A stretch of DNA of 64,000 nucleotides from Ettlia oleoabundans (taxonomy: Eukaryota > Chlorophyta > Chlorophyceae > Chlamydomonadales): contig JAAMXP010001835.1 of NCBI GenBank assembly GCA_019693395.1, positions 32,834 to 96,833 on the forward strand, in the 5' to 3' direction. Positions 41,395 through 52,756 of the stretch are shown in pieces (the first letter of the stretch is position 1; each line of letters begins with the position of its first letter). Below the pieces are notes generated by a model, which did not search any database, was not told the DNA's origin, and was given only the letters and a program-made list of their open reading frames with translations. Position numbers and translations under genes: made by a program.

Positions 41395-43063
41395 ATGAAT
41401 GCCAGCGCAGCGGGGTTTCACAGGTTGGCACCAGGAGCATTTCAAGCACTTGATTGCGGTTTACCAGCTGCTTTGCGCTGTGTCTGCACCGGGAACTGCT
41501 TTGCAGCGAAGTTGCTGCCGCAGATGGCTCGCTGACAGGCCAGACGCCGGAGGGCGACACGCTGCGAGTAAGGGAGGTATGGCAGGACAACCTGGAGCAG
41601 GAGATGAAGGTGTGTAGCAGACTGACATGATATTTTCAACATTGCCTGGAGGAAACGTTGCATGAATGGTCCAACTCTGCACCCCGCAAGTACCAGCTTG
41701 GTTTTGGTCCTCTCCTCCACTCCACGGCAGTCACATCTGCCAACCTGCATTGAGCACGCAGCTGATTCGTGATGTGGTGGATGGCTACCCCTTCCTGGCC
41801 ATGGACACGGAGTTCCCCGGCGTGGTGGCACGCCCTGTGGGCAACTTTAAGAACAGCGGCGAATACCATTATCAGACGCTTAGGCAAGCATGGTGGACGT
41901 GGGCTGCAACGCCTAAGCAGGCTTTCCGCCGGCATTTTCGGCCAGTTTTAAGCTGCAAGATGGACACATTCAGCCACACACCCCCCCACACACACATCTT
42001 GCAGATTGAACGTCGACATGCTGAAGCTAATTCAGTTGGGCTTGACGTTCACTGATGCTGAAGGCAACTTGCCGCGCGTCAATGGCGAACTTTGTGTGTG
42101 GCAGTTTAACTTCAGGTGGGCAGCACTGGTGCCACTGCTGTGGAAGGGCTTTTAACTGCACTTCTCCCCAAGTGTTGTGGTTCCGTTGTCCATGGGGTCC
42201 AAAGTTACATTGGTCTTTCCTGTGGAGCTGCAGGGAGTTCCGGCTGTCAGAGGATATGTACGCACAGGATTCTATTGAGTTGTTAAAGCAGTCGGGCATT
42301 GACTTTGCACAGAACGAGACCCGCGGCATCGATGTCCGGCACTTTGGCGAGCTGCTCACTGTTTCAGGCGTTGTGTTGAACGAGGATGTAAGCTTTGTTG
42401 CATCCTCGCCGTGCTTGTTGCATGGTTGGTGTTTACACCAGCCGCCTGTTGTTTACCGAGCATGCGTTGTGCATGCAGGTCCGATGGATCACCTTTCACA
42501 GCGGCTATGATTTTGGATATTTGTTGAAACTATTGACCTGCTCCTCACTGCCCATCAATGAGGGCGAGTTCTTCCAGTTGCTCAAGGTGGTGAAGGCTGC
42601 CTACCTGTTGGCTGCCGGCTCAATTGCATGGAACGGACTACTATTAAAACAATGACTTTGTTCTGAGCTGCAGCTGTTCTTCCCGCAAATTTTTGACATT
42701 AAGTACCTGATGAAGTTCTGCGACAACCTGCATGGCGGCCTGAATAAGCTCGCAGAAACGCTAGACGTGGCACGCATCGGCCCGCAGCATCAGGTGCTCA
42801 GTGCTGTGTTGGCTGTAGATGCTGGATTTTAAAGGCCTTTCCCATGCTGATTTGCCTGGTACAGATGCCTCAGACAAGATGAAACATTAGTTTGGGTCGT
42901 TGCCGTGCTGCAGGCTGGTTCGGACTCGCTGCTCACAAGCGCAACTTTTCTCAAGCTGGCACAACAGCGATTCCAGGGGATAGAAGGCGTTGCGCAGCAT
43001 CGCGGCGTTTTGTACGGCTTGGGGGAGGATGGACGAACAAACATGCTAGGAGCAGACGATTGA
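41395..43063 (+). CDS. CAF1: CAF1 (CNOT7/8-type) poly(A)-specific deadenylase
   Basis: Eight exons (41395-41423, 41507-41609, 41762-41883, 42005-42115, 42234-42387, 42479-42586, 42674-42793, 42914-43063) give 298 aa. Catalytic DEDD nuclease of the CCR4-NOT complex, which shortens mRNA poly(A) tails. Seen: [20 protein letters not shown], the first active-site pair in [64 protein letters not shown], the third acidic residue in [17 protein letters not shown], and [20 protein letters not shown]. The core is the normal length. Intron 41884-42004 has a GC donor (CTTAG then gcaagc); only that join restores the conserved [15 protein letters not shown] stretch. The 29-nt first exon was chosen because its phase fits exon 2; it is less certain than the rest. 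Confidence 0.95.
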
Positions 43064-43947
43064 CCTGACACATTGACTGTATTACTGCTTGAACTTCTCA
43101 CTCCTTTCACTGTGACTACATGTATACGTTGTGGGTGCAGCGCAGCTGGGTGCCGGGCGTGAGGGCATATGCCAGACTGGCAGCACGTAGTTAAGATATT
43201 TGGCGCAAGGCCAGGCCCACTGGGGCAAGGCCCGTGCTGGGCAGAGTCGTTTGTCATTGGTCCATTGATGTGTCAGTGTGACTGAAGGTGGAGGAAAGGA
43301 TAAGCAGAAAAACGATGTGAACCTGAATGTGCAACCCTCTCATTGATCTGTTTTGTTGCGTGCCCACAGCCATGCACATCCAAGAACATCAGGGCACTAC
43401 AGGGGTTGCCTTGGGCGGCACTACGATACCAGTGGGTACAACCACCCCTCTTCGCTCCTGCCGTCCGATGTTTCGCCTCTGACGTGTGTGATTGCGTTAT
43501 ACGAGTGCAGCAAAAGGTGAGGTCCTGGTTTACTGCCCGGTGAAAAGTGTTGGGAGAGTGAGGGCACGCCTGCCCAACACGTGCACGACGAGCGTTTGTG
43601 CCGGAATGCGAAGTTGAAACTTGGCGAAAGGGACGCGGTTGCGCAGATCTGGGTTGATCCCCTTCTGTTGTGCCTGCCACCGCTGGGAGCCTAGCCCCCC
43701 TCGCTTTGCTTGTTTGTTGTAATGCGGCGCGCCCTGTCAGTTGTCGCACGGGAGGGAGCCGCCAGGGGCCTTCTGTTCGTTTCTGCGACGGGTTGCTGGC
43801 CGGTTGAAACTCCATTGTTCCGCTGTTATCCCTCCTGCTACCCCGTCTGTGCCAGGGCAAGGTCCAACCCTCTTTTCAAACTCGCTTTCGAGGCTTCTTC
43901 GCACTACCCCGCAGCGCTTTGCAGTTTGCCGCTTGTGACGCAACACC
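43064..43947. other. Intergenic between CAF1 and RGP
   Basis: About 880 bp between tandem genes: CAF1 3' region and RGP promoter and leader. A 195-codon open frame on the minus strand (43273-43860) has a random-looking composition with no domain and is not supported as a gene. Confidence 0.45.
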
Positions 43948-46268
43948 ATGGCGCCAGCCTTGGCAGACCAGCTGGATATTGTTATTCCCACCATTAGGTC
44001 GTTAGACTTCCTTGAGCAATGGTAAGTCTTCAGGTACATGGAATCGCGTAGCAACGCTGATTTGCTGATGTAGCCAGTTTGCCTTCTGTATGCAGGCGCC
44101 CCTTCTTTCAGTCCTATCACCTAATCATCGTGCAAGATGGCGACCCCAGCATTAAGATCAGCGTGCCTGAAGGCAAGACGCTGTGTTGGTTTCTTGGTAC
44201 TTTGCTAGCTGGTGCTTGCGTGGACTCTCATGGTTGGTAGGGAATGCCCTCCCACCCAGCATCCTCGGTCAAAACTCACAAATGTGCTGCTGACTCATAT
44301 TGCGTGTGCTTGCTTTTGGTTGGGTCAGGCTTCGACTATGAACTGTACAACAGGACTGACATAGAGCGCCTGCTGGGGGACAAGGCCTGGTGCATCAGCT
44401 TCAAGGACTCTGCGTGCCGCTGCTTTGGGTACATGGTCAGCAAGAAGAAGTACATCTACACCATCGACGACGACTGCTTCGTGTGAGCACAGCAGTAGCA
44501 GATGGGCAGATACGAGGGTGAAGGTGCTTGGCTGCACCCATCTGGCGGGCTGTATAGAGTGATCGACTGGTGGGTGCAGCTGTTTTGTTGGAAACTGGCA
44601 CATCTGCTGCACGAACAAGCCCACCACCTTCAAACTCGCCTGTCCAACTGCGTGTCACAGCGCCAAGAACCCATCGGGCGAGGACATCAACGCATTGGAG
44701 CAGCACATCAAGAACTTGCTGAGCCCCAGCACACCGCAGTTCTTCAATACATTGTACGATCCCTATGCTCCTGGTGCCGACTTTGTGCGCGGCTACCCTT
44801 TTAGCATGCGCGAGGGCAAGCCGACTGCAGTCAGCCACGGCCTGTGGCTCAACATCCCAGATTATGACGCGCCAACCCAGATGGTGAAGCCTGCGGAGCG
44901 CAACACACGCTATGTGGACGCCGTGATGACCATTCCCCACGTGCGGTAAAGTTGGGAAGAGGGTTTGTGTGGGTGGGTGGTGTAATGGGACCGCGGAGAT
45001 GAATGGGTGCATGGGTGGGTAGCAGACATGGCAAGGTGGGGTGACAGTCGGTTGGGGTTGCAAGGTTTTGTGATAGTGATAATACAATCATTGCAAATGC
45101 TCAAACCTCAATTGATACAACAACTTGGGTTGATGCAGGGCACCCTCTTCCCCATGTGCGGCATGAACCTGGCGTTCGACCGGAGCCTCATTGGACCTGC
45201 AATGTATTTTGGCCTCATGGGCGAGGGCCAGCCCTGGGGACGGTGAGTACCATGACTCAGCAAGCTTGTGGGCAGTAATGGATGCATTGCATGGCTGCAA
45301 CTTAGCATAGATGATCAAGGCGTACGGCAGATTGGATTGCAAATTCTTTACTGCTTTTGTGTGCCCCTTGTGATGCAGGTATGATGGTGAGACTTTGCTG
45401 CTCTGGCGCCAGCATGCATGCTGTCTTGAACAGCTGGATAATCTATATATGGCTGTGTATGCTTACCAGTTGTATGAAAGTTCTGAAGATCTGAAGAAAG
45501 TGAAACCGCTCGTATGTCTGCATGCACATGGGGTGCGCCAACATGGAGTTGAAATTGTGTGCCATGTCCGTGTGCTGCAGACATGTGGGCTGGCTGGTGC
45601 GTCAAGAAGGTGAGCTGCTTATCGCTGGTCTATTGCCAAGGATGAAAGGTTTTGAGACAAAACTTCTACGCTTGTATACCAAACACATGGCAGGTTACCA
45701 AACATTGAGGCGATGTCCCGCCTGCCCACCCATCTGCTGCCAGATTTGCGACCACCTTGGTTGGGGTGTCAAGACCGGCTTGCCGTACATATGGCACTCG
45801 AAGGCTTCCAACCCATTTGTCAATCTGCGCAAGGAGTACAAGGGCATCTTCTGGCAGGTGAACGGGGGTAGGGAATTTGTTGTTGAGCTTCAAGCAGACG
45901 GGGCTCTGTGTTTGAGTTGCCCTGCTGACTGCGCCCTGTTGAGCTGGTGCAGGAGGAGATCATTCCTTTCTTCCAAAATGTCACTCTCAGCGCCGACAAC
46001 AAAGATGTGTTCAGCTGCTACATGGAGCTTGCTGAGAAGGTATGCACATTGTGGTAATTGTGTTAGTCCTAGTGTGGATCAGGGCTTATTCTCGCAGCTA
46101 AATCTGTTCAACAACTGGTCAATTCAACTTCTATCAATAGCCATTGCTGTCTGTTGCATTTGTTCCTGGCAGGTGCGCTCTGGTCTGGGACACTTGGACC
46201 CTTACTTTTCAAAGCTAGCGGATGCCATGGTTGCCTGGATTGAAGCCTGGCAGAAATTGAACCCCTAA
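43948..46268 (+). CDS. RGP: Reversibly glycosylated polypeptide / UDP-arabinopyranose mutase
   Basis: Ten exons (43948-44021, 44096-44172, 44329-44482, 44661-44940, 45139-45242, 45379-45386, 45581-45609, 45744-45857, 45953-46039, 46173-46268) give 340 aa. In plants the protein interconverts UDP-arabinopyranose and UDP-arabinofuranose for wall polysaccharides and is auto-glycosylated, usually on the cytosolic side of the Golgi. Conserved blocks: [47 protein letters not shown], the DXD-type [73 protein letters not shown]. Exon 6 is only 8 nt and supplies the YD of RYDDMW. Intron 44173-44328 has a GC donor. A TGTAA lies at 46382-46386. The gene converges with DiT1. Confidence 0.97.
45379..45386 (+). 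other. RGP: 8-nt microexon of RGP
   Basis: The exon gtatgatg lies between atgcag and gtgaga. It completes an Arg codon, gives Tyr and Asp and starts the next Asp, restoring the invariant RYDDMW of the family. Without it the frame breaks at once. Confidence 0.9.
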
Positions 46269-46505
46269 AACGACCTTTCCTCGTCGCTCCCTCATATCAC
46301 GACAATGCATTCTCTCTTACACCAATGCAGCGAAAGTGTTGTTACCTGTATGGTGCGTGCTATCGACAGTGCTGCCAGGGGTGTAACATGGGCAGGAGAA
46401 AGTACAAGCACAGAGGAAGAAAACAGGCATGGCGTTAGGCAAGTCACTGGATTGACAGTGGCACAGTAGTTGAAGTCAACAATGTTGATGGGAGTGAGAT
46501 GTTGC

Positions 46506-49500
46506 TTAGAAGATGCCGATGGCCTTCCACCATGCGCCACCAACGAAAACCCACACGGCCAGGTAAAGCACGCTGAACAAGAAGCCGAATGTGTACCACT
46601 TGGACTGCAGCATGGGACAGACAGCTGAAAGTGAGCGACGCCTTAGAAAATGAAGCAGCGCGACAGCTGAGTCCAACCTGCTGAGCCCATGCATTTCCCG
46701 CATCACATGGGATGAAGACGAAATACACACCTGTGGCACATAGCCAGTCCCGTAGAACCTGCAGAAGAATAATGCAAGTTGTGTGGTTCGGTGCCTGATA
46801 CATGACAGACAGCATGCACAAACAAACACAAGATCAGCAAAGGCGCATGGCAGCGCATCTCACGGAGGGGCGGAGCCGATGCCGTAGGTAGTCAGGCAAC
46901 CCATGACGTTGGACAGCTGGCCTGCAGGGTACAGTCCTAGCCGGTCAGCACAAGCAGAAGCAAATGCGTTGATCAGCCCATGCAAAACCACTGCTCACCC
47001 AGGGCCAGCGCGGCCATCAAACCGGGCGTGCCGCAGGCCATTGCCACAGACAGGAAGGCTGTGTACATGGCCCCGATGTGAGCGGCACCTGCAAGGCAAT
47101 GGACACAACCAGGGTTGACTTGCAGCTGCAGCACCCTTACAATACACATAAGCGCATCACCTGAGCAACCCTTGTTCACAGTCAGCTGTCAAAGAAGACA
47201 AGACAGCAGCTTGGGGCATCCAGCCAGCTCACCAGAGGCAAAGAAGTAGTGTGAGTAGAAGTAAAGCGTGAGGATGACGCCGAAGGTTGCCTGCCAGCTC
47301 ATGCCCAGGCCCCCCACGATGCCAACCACCTGAAAATCACAACCTTACTGGACTTGCTTGCGACACAAGGATAGAGAGCAAGAAGGACACTCACTAATGT
47401 GAGATCGGCTGCGCAATATCATGCCCACGCCAAACGCGAGCCAGCTGGAAACAAACCTTGTCGGAGAACCAGGAGATGAAGCCATACTTGTTGAGGTAGG
47501 CAGCCATGGCAATGAGAGCAGCAAACCAGGTGAGTGTGTCCCATGCCTGGTTATCACTGAGGCACTGCTTCCAGCTAACGACACCTGCAGCCGACAGGGT
47601 TGCTGATAGAATTTTGCTCCTCTGGGGCAGTCTACATATCACTTGCACAGCGCACTGTGCTGCGCACGCCCCCCGGCAGTACATGTAAATGCAGGTCAGT
47701 GGAGTGCCTGGTGGTTAGGTGCAAGTAAGGGACGGAACTACTAATGCTACCGACACACATGCTGTACTAAGAACCACAACCATATAGCTTATACCGGACA
47801 TGACAGCCCACCAGTGATGAGCAAGATGGACAGCCCGGTCAGTGCGGCGGCCACGGCATTGATGCCCACCGAGCCGCCGAAAATCCACAGGCCCACGGTG
47901 ATGGCAAAAGCAAAGGCCGTCAATTTCTCATCTGTGCTCATGGGGCCCAGCTTCGCCAGCTCCTCACGTGCCTGCGGGAGAGACAACACGCTGGTGCAGT
48001 CTCACCACGTTCTAACAGTTTATTGTGCCAGATGCCTATGTAACCCAGGCATATCGTAGCATCAGCACGCATTCACTCACCTTTGCAGGGGCATCCGGGG
48101 TATCCTTCACCTCAGGCGGGTACAGCATGTACAGAAGAGCGGGGGTCAGCAGCAGGCAAACTGCGCCAGGGACCAGGCCCGCCAGCGCCCAGGTGCCTGC
48201 AGGTGGCCATCAGCGGCATGGCTGTCCGCTTGATGGGTGGGCACTCAAGCTCAACAGACCAACCCAAAGCAAAGCATGTTTGCCACGTTTCCAGAAGCGG
48301 AATAAATCTCCAGCGCCACTCCATGCCACCATATGGTGTGTCGCACCCCAGGAAATGGTGTAGCCCAGCGTCTCCGTTGCCAGGTTGACAGCCAGAGGGT
48401 TGGCGGCCATGGCAGTGATGAACATGCCAGAGGAGATGGTGGTGCACAAGAAGCAGGTCATCATCAGGAAGGAGCCCATTTTCTTCTCCGTGCCGTTTGC
48501 AGGATCCGACCCTGCGTGAATGGGGGAACAGCACTTGGAGGAAAGTGGGCCAGGGGCACAGCAGGCAGTATGTTTGTCAATGAATCTGGTAGACGAATCT
48601 GGCACATGAGCTGAGATCGCAGGTGCCCTCAATTTGCGCAAGCGGCATGTGCGAAGGGGGGGTGGCTGTTGCTGCAGTACACACCGCACGCCAGGCAGAG
48701 CGCCTTGGCGAGGGGCAGGAAAAGGCCACCAGCACGTGCTGCAACAGAGGGGATGGCAGGCGCCAGCAATGCCTCCGCCGCCACCAGCGAGTAGGTCAGG
48801 CCCTGCGGAGCTAACAAGAGATATTTGGGTCTGCAGCAAGTCCATTGATGCTATACACACACATTGAATGCGGGACAGTTGGTCTCACCAATGTGGTCTT
48901 GCCAAACAGCGACACAATGCTGTAAGCAATGCGTGCGCCCAAGCCAGACCGGATGAACCCGCCAGACAGCCAGAATGCGATGGCAATCAGCCAAGGGATC
49001 TCTGGGGGAGAGTAGGCAGGGGAGAAATCAAGGTGGCGCGTGATAATCATAAAACACCAGAATAGGCCCGCAACAACAACAAGAATCATCATGAACCAAT
49101 GACATCACGGCATCAGTTGCATCAATTGCAGGACCCACCGTTGGCGAATGCAGAGAAGGCGGCCGCAAAGGTGAGCGTGCCGGTCATCATGGACGCGCCC
49201 AAGCCCAGCATGGCGACAGCACCCAGTGGCAGAGGGGTCAGGATGATGCCTGAAATGGTGGCCAGGAAAATGGCCAGCAGGTGCCAGGCTTGTGCAGTCA
49301 CCCCTGCAGGCGGAGGAGCCACCCAAAGAGCTGTTCCAAGCGCCACGCACGTGCCGAGCTTTTTCAGGTCTGCACCCCATTTGATTCCTGCGTGGAGCAA
49401 CAAGCCAAGATCACAAGAGGCAGGACAAGGGCGTGGGTGTGGTGATGGGAAACTGTCGTCAACTACATGCCTGGCGGCGGTGATGACGGCAGAGTGCTGT

Positions 49501-49783
49501 GGGCAACGAAGCAGGACCCAGCGCTTTGATCTGACCAAAAAGAAAGAACACAATTCTCACCCTCAGATGGCGTGGATGCAGCTGGGTTTGCAGAGGCTTG
49601 CACCTTCACTGTGTCACCCCGTGCCGGGCGCAGCAGCGGGGCCGGCACCGCCAGCGCCTGCCGCTTTGAAGGGACAGCCAGGGACGCCAGGCGAGCCGAA
49701 ATGGCCGACCCCTTGGGTGATGCCGCGCGCATCAGCGGACGCTGCGGCAGCAGAGGCCGCAGGCTCAAAGCAGAACAGGCCAT
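46506..49783 (-). CDS. DIT1: Plastid 2-oxoglutarate/malate translocator (DiT1-type)
   Basis: Thirteen exons (49783-49561, 49387-49139, 49001-48889, 48802-48685, 48511-48347, 48196-48081, 47971-47812, 47584-47457, 47329-47233, 47088-46999, 46921-46864, 46758-46731, 46604-46506) give 547 aa. Inner-envelope DASS/CitT-family antiporter that exchanges malate for 2-oxoglutarate and supplies carbon skeletons for ammonia assimilation. Residues 1-75 are a transit peptide rich in Arg/Ser/Ala. About 12 hydrophobic helices follow, with family blocks ISGIILTPLPLGAVAMLGLG, ISSGMFITAMAANPLAVNLA, AWDTLTWFAALIAMAAYLNK, YFYSHYFFASGAAHIGAMYT, TTYGIGSAPPFYGTGYVPQ and the end GGAWWKAIGIF. All introns are GT-AG. 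It is divergent from LAZ1 276 bp away and converges with RGP; a minus-strand TGTAA lies at 46317-46321. DiT1 rather than DiT2 is judged from overall motif likeness only. Confidence 0.93.
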
Positions 49784-50059
49784 TTTAAGGTGGGTTTTCA
49801 GCCCAGCTCAACTCGCAAACTGCGCAGCTGAAAGCAATCCCAGGAGACGATCCAGCTCCCGCAGACTTCCGATGGGACAGCAAACTCTCGGACTTTTTGG
49901 CTCAGGGAATCCCCGTTTCTTTCCAACAATTTCCGCCCGCCCCATACGCAACAACCAAAAGGCTCATTGAGACTGGCAGGCCGCGTTTACACGGCAGGAA
50001 CCGGGCAGGGTGCTTCGGAGGAGGGGTTACACGGTCGCGCTCTCTGTGCCGTTGTCCCC

Positions 50060-52504
50060 ATGACGGCGTGGACCTCCTCAGGGGGTCATATCATCGCCGG
50101 GCTGTGTGCCTATGTAGGCCTTGCTCTCGCGTTAGTTCAGGTGGGTGATCGGACTGCCAACTGTGTAGCTTACAGCTGCCATAGACCCCAAGTGCTTTGC
50201 ATATTCACGTTGCAGATCATTCAGCACCTGCGGCACTACTCGGAACCCGTGTTCCAGGTGCGCTGTGGGCTGCCGCCACTCAAGTGCCGCGGTGCGGAGC
50301 GGCACACGCCCTGCGCACCCTTGGTCAAGCCAGCATGGGTGGCTCAGAAGTTGCGTTGTTCATGTCAGGCGTGTTTGTTTGAGGTGGTCAGGCCAATGGT
50401 AGAGACAGCACAAGATAGCTGCTTGGTGAAGTAATTCAACCGCCTCACAGCCCTGTGGCCGCCATTACTGCCACTGTTGCAGCGCTACATTGTACGCATC
50501 ATCTTCATGGTGCCAATGTATTCCATCTGCTCCTTTCCCTCGCTGCTTCACCCTAGCCAGTCCATCTATTGGACCACCGTGCGCGATTGGTAAGTGGGTG
50601 TGCGGGTGGGTCGCGCACACTTGTGTGTGGGTGGTGTGTGTGTGGGGGGTGGGTGGGTGGGGGCCGGCGCGCGCGCGCCTGAGCAGTTGCATGGATGGGG
50701 GCCCATGATGGCAGCATTGGGAGACTACGCACGGTGGCTGGTCTGTTGTTCCATCTGGCAGTTATGCTGTAATATTCGCAACACAGCTGTTCCTGCAAAT
50801 GCAGCTATGAAGCCTGGGTGATTTACAACTTCATGTCGCTGTGCCTAGCGTATGTGGGCGGTCCCGGCGCCGTGGAAGTGAAGATGCACGGATATCTGCT
50901 GCTGCCCTCCTGGGCGGCCGGCACCTGCTGCCTGCCGCCGCTGCCTGTCAATGGTCGCTTCGTGCGATACACAAAGCAAATGGCGCTGCAGTTCGTTTTG
51001 CTGAAGCCCTTCCTTGCGGCGCTCACGCTTATCCTCTACTCAACCGGGCACTACACGGAGGGCAATTGGGCACCCAACAACGGGTACGTTAGCGTGACTT
51101 TTGCTTGACGCTTAATACGATGGTCTCCTTCGTGCACCGGTGCTCTGGCTGCCGCTCCAGCAGCATTGCTGCCGCCCTTGCAGGTACCTGTGGATCACCA
51201 TCATCTACAACCTCACATACACAGTCGCGCTCTATGGTCTGCTGCTCTTCTATCTTGGTACTCACGAGTTGCTGGCGCCATTCAAGCCACTATTGAAGTT
51301 TGTGCTGGTGAAAGCAGTGATTTTCCTCAGCTACTGGCAGGGCCTGTTCATCGCCATCGCCACCAGCGCGGGCGCGATTGCCACTGGTGGGTGCTTCTTC
51401 CTCTGCCCCCCGCTTCTGTCGCTGCCATCGCACCTGCGTGGTTGCAGGACGATCGACTTTGATACTTGGCTGTGCATTGCGCGCGCCCGCCCCCCCCCCC
51501 CTCCATCTGCAGCCGAGGACGGCACCAACTTGCAGAGCTGGCTGCTGTGTGTGGAGATGTTGCCTGCCGCCATCTTCATGCTCTTTGCCTTCCCATGGTC
51601 GGAATATGTGGTAGCGGGAGGCAATATCAGCGGAGGCAACATCACCCATGCCATAAGCATCAGGTACGCTGATCGGCTGTCCTGCCAAATGCATGCTGTG
51701 CTGGCATTGCACCAACAGCTGCTTGCCACACCTGTTGCAGCTACGCTGCTGCCAAACAAAACCTACATGCATTCATGTATGATTCTGTGCCCATTGTTGA
51801 CCGCCTGTTTTCAGGGATGTGGTAACTGACACAGTACATCAGTTTGCTCCGGCATATCATGATTATGTGTTGTACTCAGATGGTACGCGCAAGCAAGCTA
51901 CGCCCCCAAAAACAGTCAGAACGCGAACGTTTGTTGCAGGTGAGGGACGGAAATGTTTGTTGGGCTGCCTTTGCTAGTTCCAGCAGCTGAATCGCTTTGC
52001 ACAGATACCGTTATGTTGCCTTTGTGACAGCTCCTGAGTTACTTCTTTGAACTGCAGTGGGCCAGGAGTCGTCGCAGCACCAGCAGGGCAGCAACCTGCT
52101 CATGAACATGGAGCTCGGTGGTATGAGCACTCACGGACCTGCGGCACCGGTTAAGACAGAGGAGACCGAGTATGGCAGTGGCGACACTCGTTTGGAGAGG
52201 TTGGACAGCAGCGAGGATCAGCAGCTTGCAGGGCCTGGTTTCACACACAGGTAATTGTCGCACAGGGAATGGTTAGTTTTTACACCATGTAGGAGTGCAT
52301 AAATGCTCGCATTGATGCATGCAACTTGCTGAGCAGCTGGCTTCGCTCTTCTGTTATTGCAGCGAAGAGCAAGGAGAATCACCTCCGATTGGGAAGAGCA
52401 AGTACCTAGCACAGGAAATTGATGACCTGCAAGCAGGCGGTGGCGATGGCGAAACTGCAGCAGGCAGAAAGGGTGGCTGGGATGACGTTAGTTTGCATTC
52501 ATAG
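50060..52504 (+). CDS. LAZ1: LAZ1/TMEM184-type seven-helix membrane protein
   Basis: Nine exons (50060-50140, 50216-50257, 50483-50589, 50805-51083, 51184-51386, 51513-51663, 51815-51939, 52058-52250, 52363-52504) give 440 aa. DUF300/organic-solute-transporter-alpha-like family; Arabidopsis LAZ1 acts in vacuole integrity and cell-death control. Seen: about seven hydrophobic segments, IIQHLRHYSEPVFQRYIVRI, MVPMYSICSFPSLL, EAWVIYNFMSLCLAYVGGPG, VLLKPFLAALTLILYSTG, WITIIYNLTYTVALYGLLLF, VKAVIFLSYWQGLF, AFPWSEYV, APAYHDYVLYSDGTRK followed by RTRTFVAVGQE. The C-terminal 100 residues are polar and acidic. Exon 7 was extended to 51939, because the RTRTFV block matches plant proteins and fits the phase. 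The start is the first ATG opening the first helix. Confidence 0.92.
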
Positions 52505-52756
52505 CACTGATCTGTGGTTTGTGCAAAGTTAGTGTGCGCCTCATTTGGCGGTGTGCGCCGTTACAACCCGCGCTGGCCAGGGCTTCTGCAGGGGAAGTGC
52601 AGCGTAATGGGCAGGAACAGGAGCGCCCATGGCAGCGGCAAGATGGAAGAAAGGGGAGGAATGGGATAGCTATATCAGGGGTGCCAGGCTGTCTCTGGGC
52701 GAAACAGTTTGTTTAGGCCGGCCTGGTGCACCTTTCCGCAGCCCCCAAACGAGCGA

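Noticed and set aside
43273..43860. 195-codon minus-strand open frame upstream of RGP
   Set aside because: Composition is random-looking, no motif, no splice partners, and it overlaps the RGP leader and promoter.
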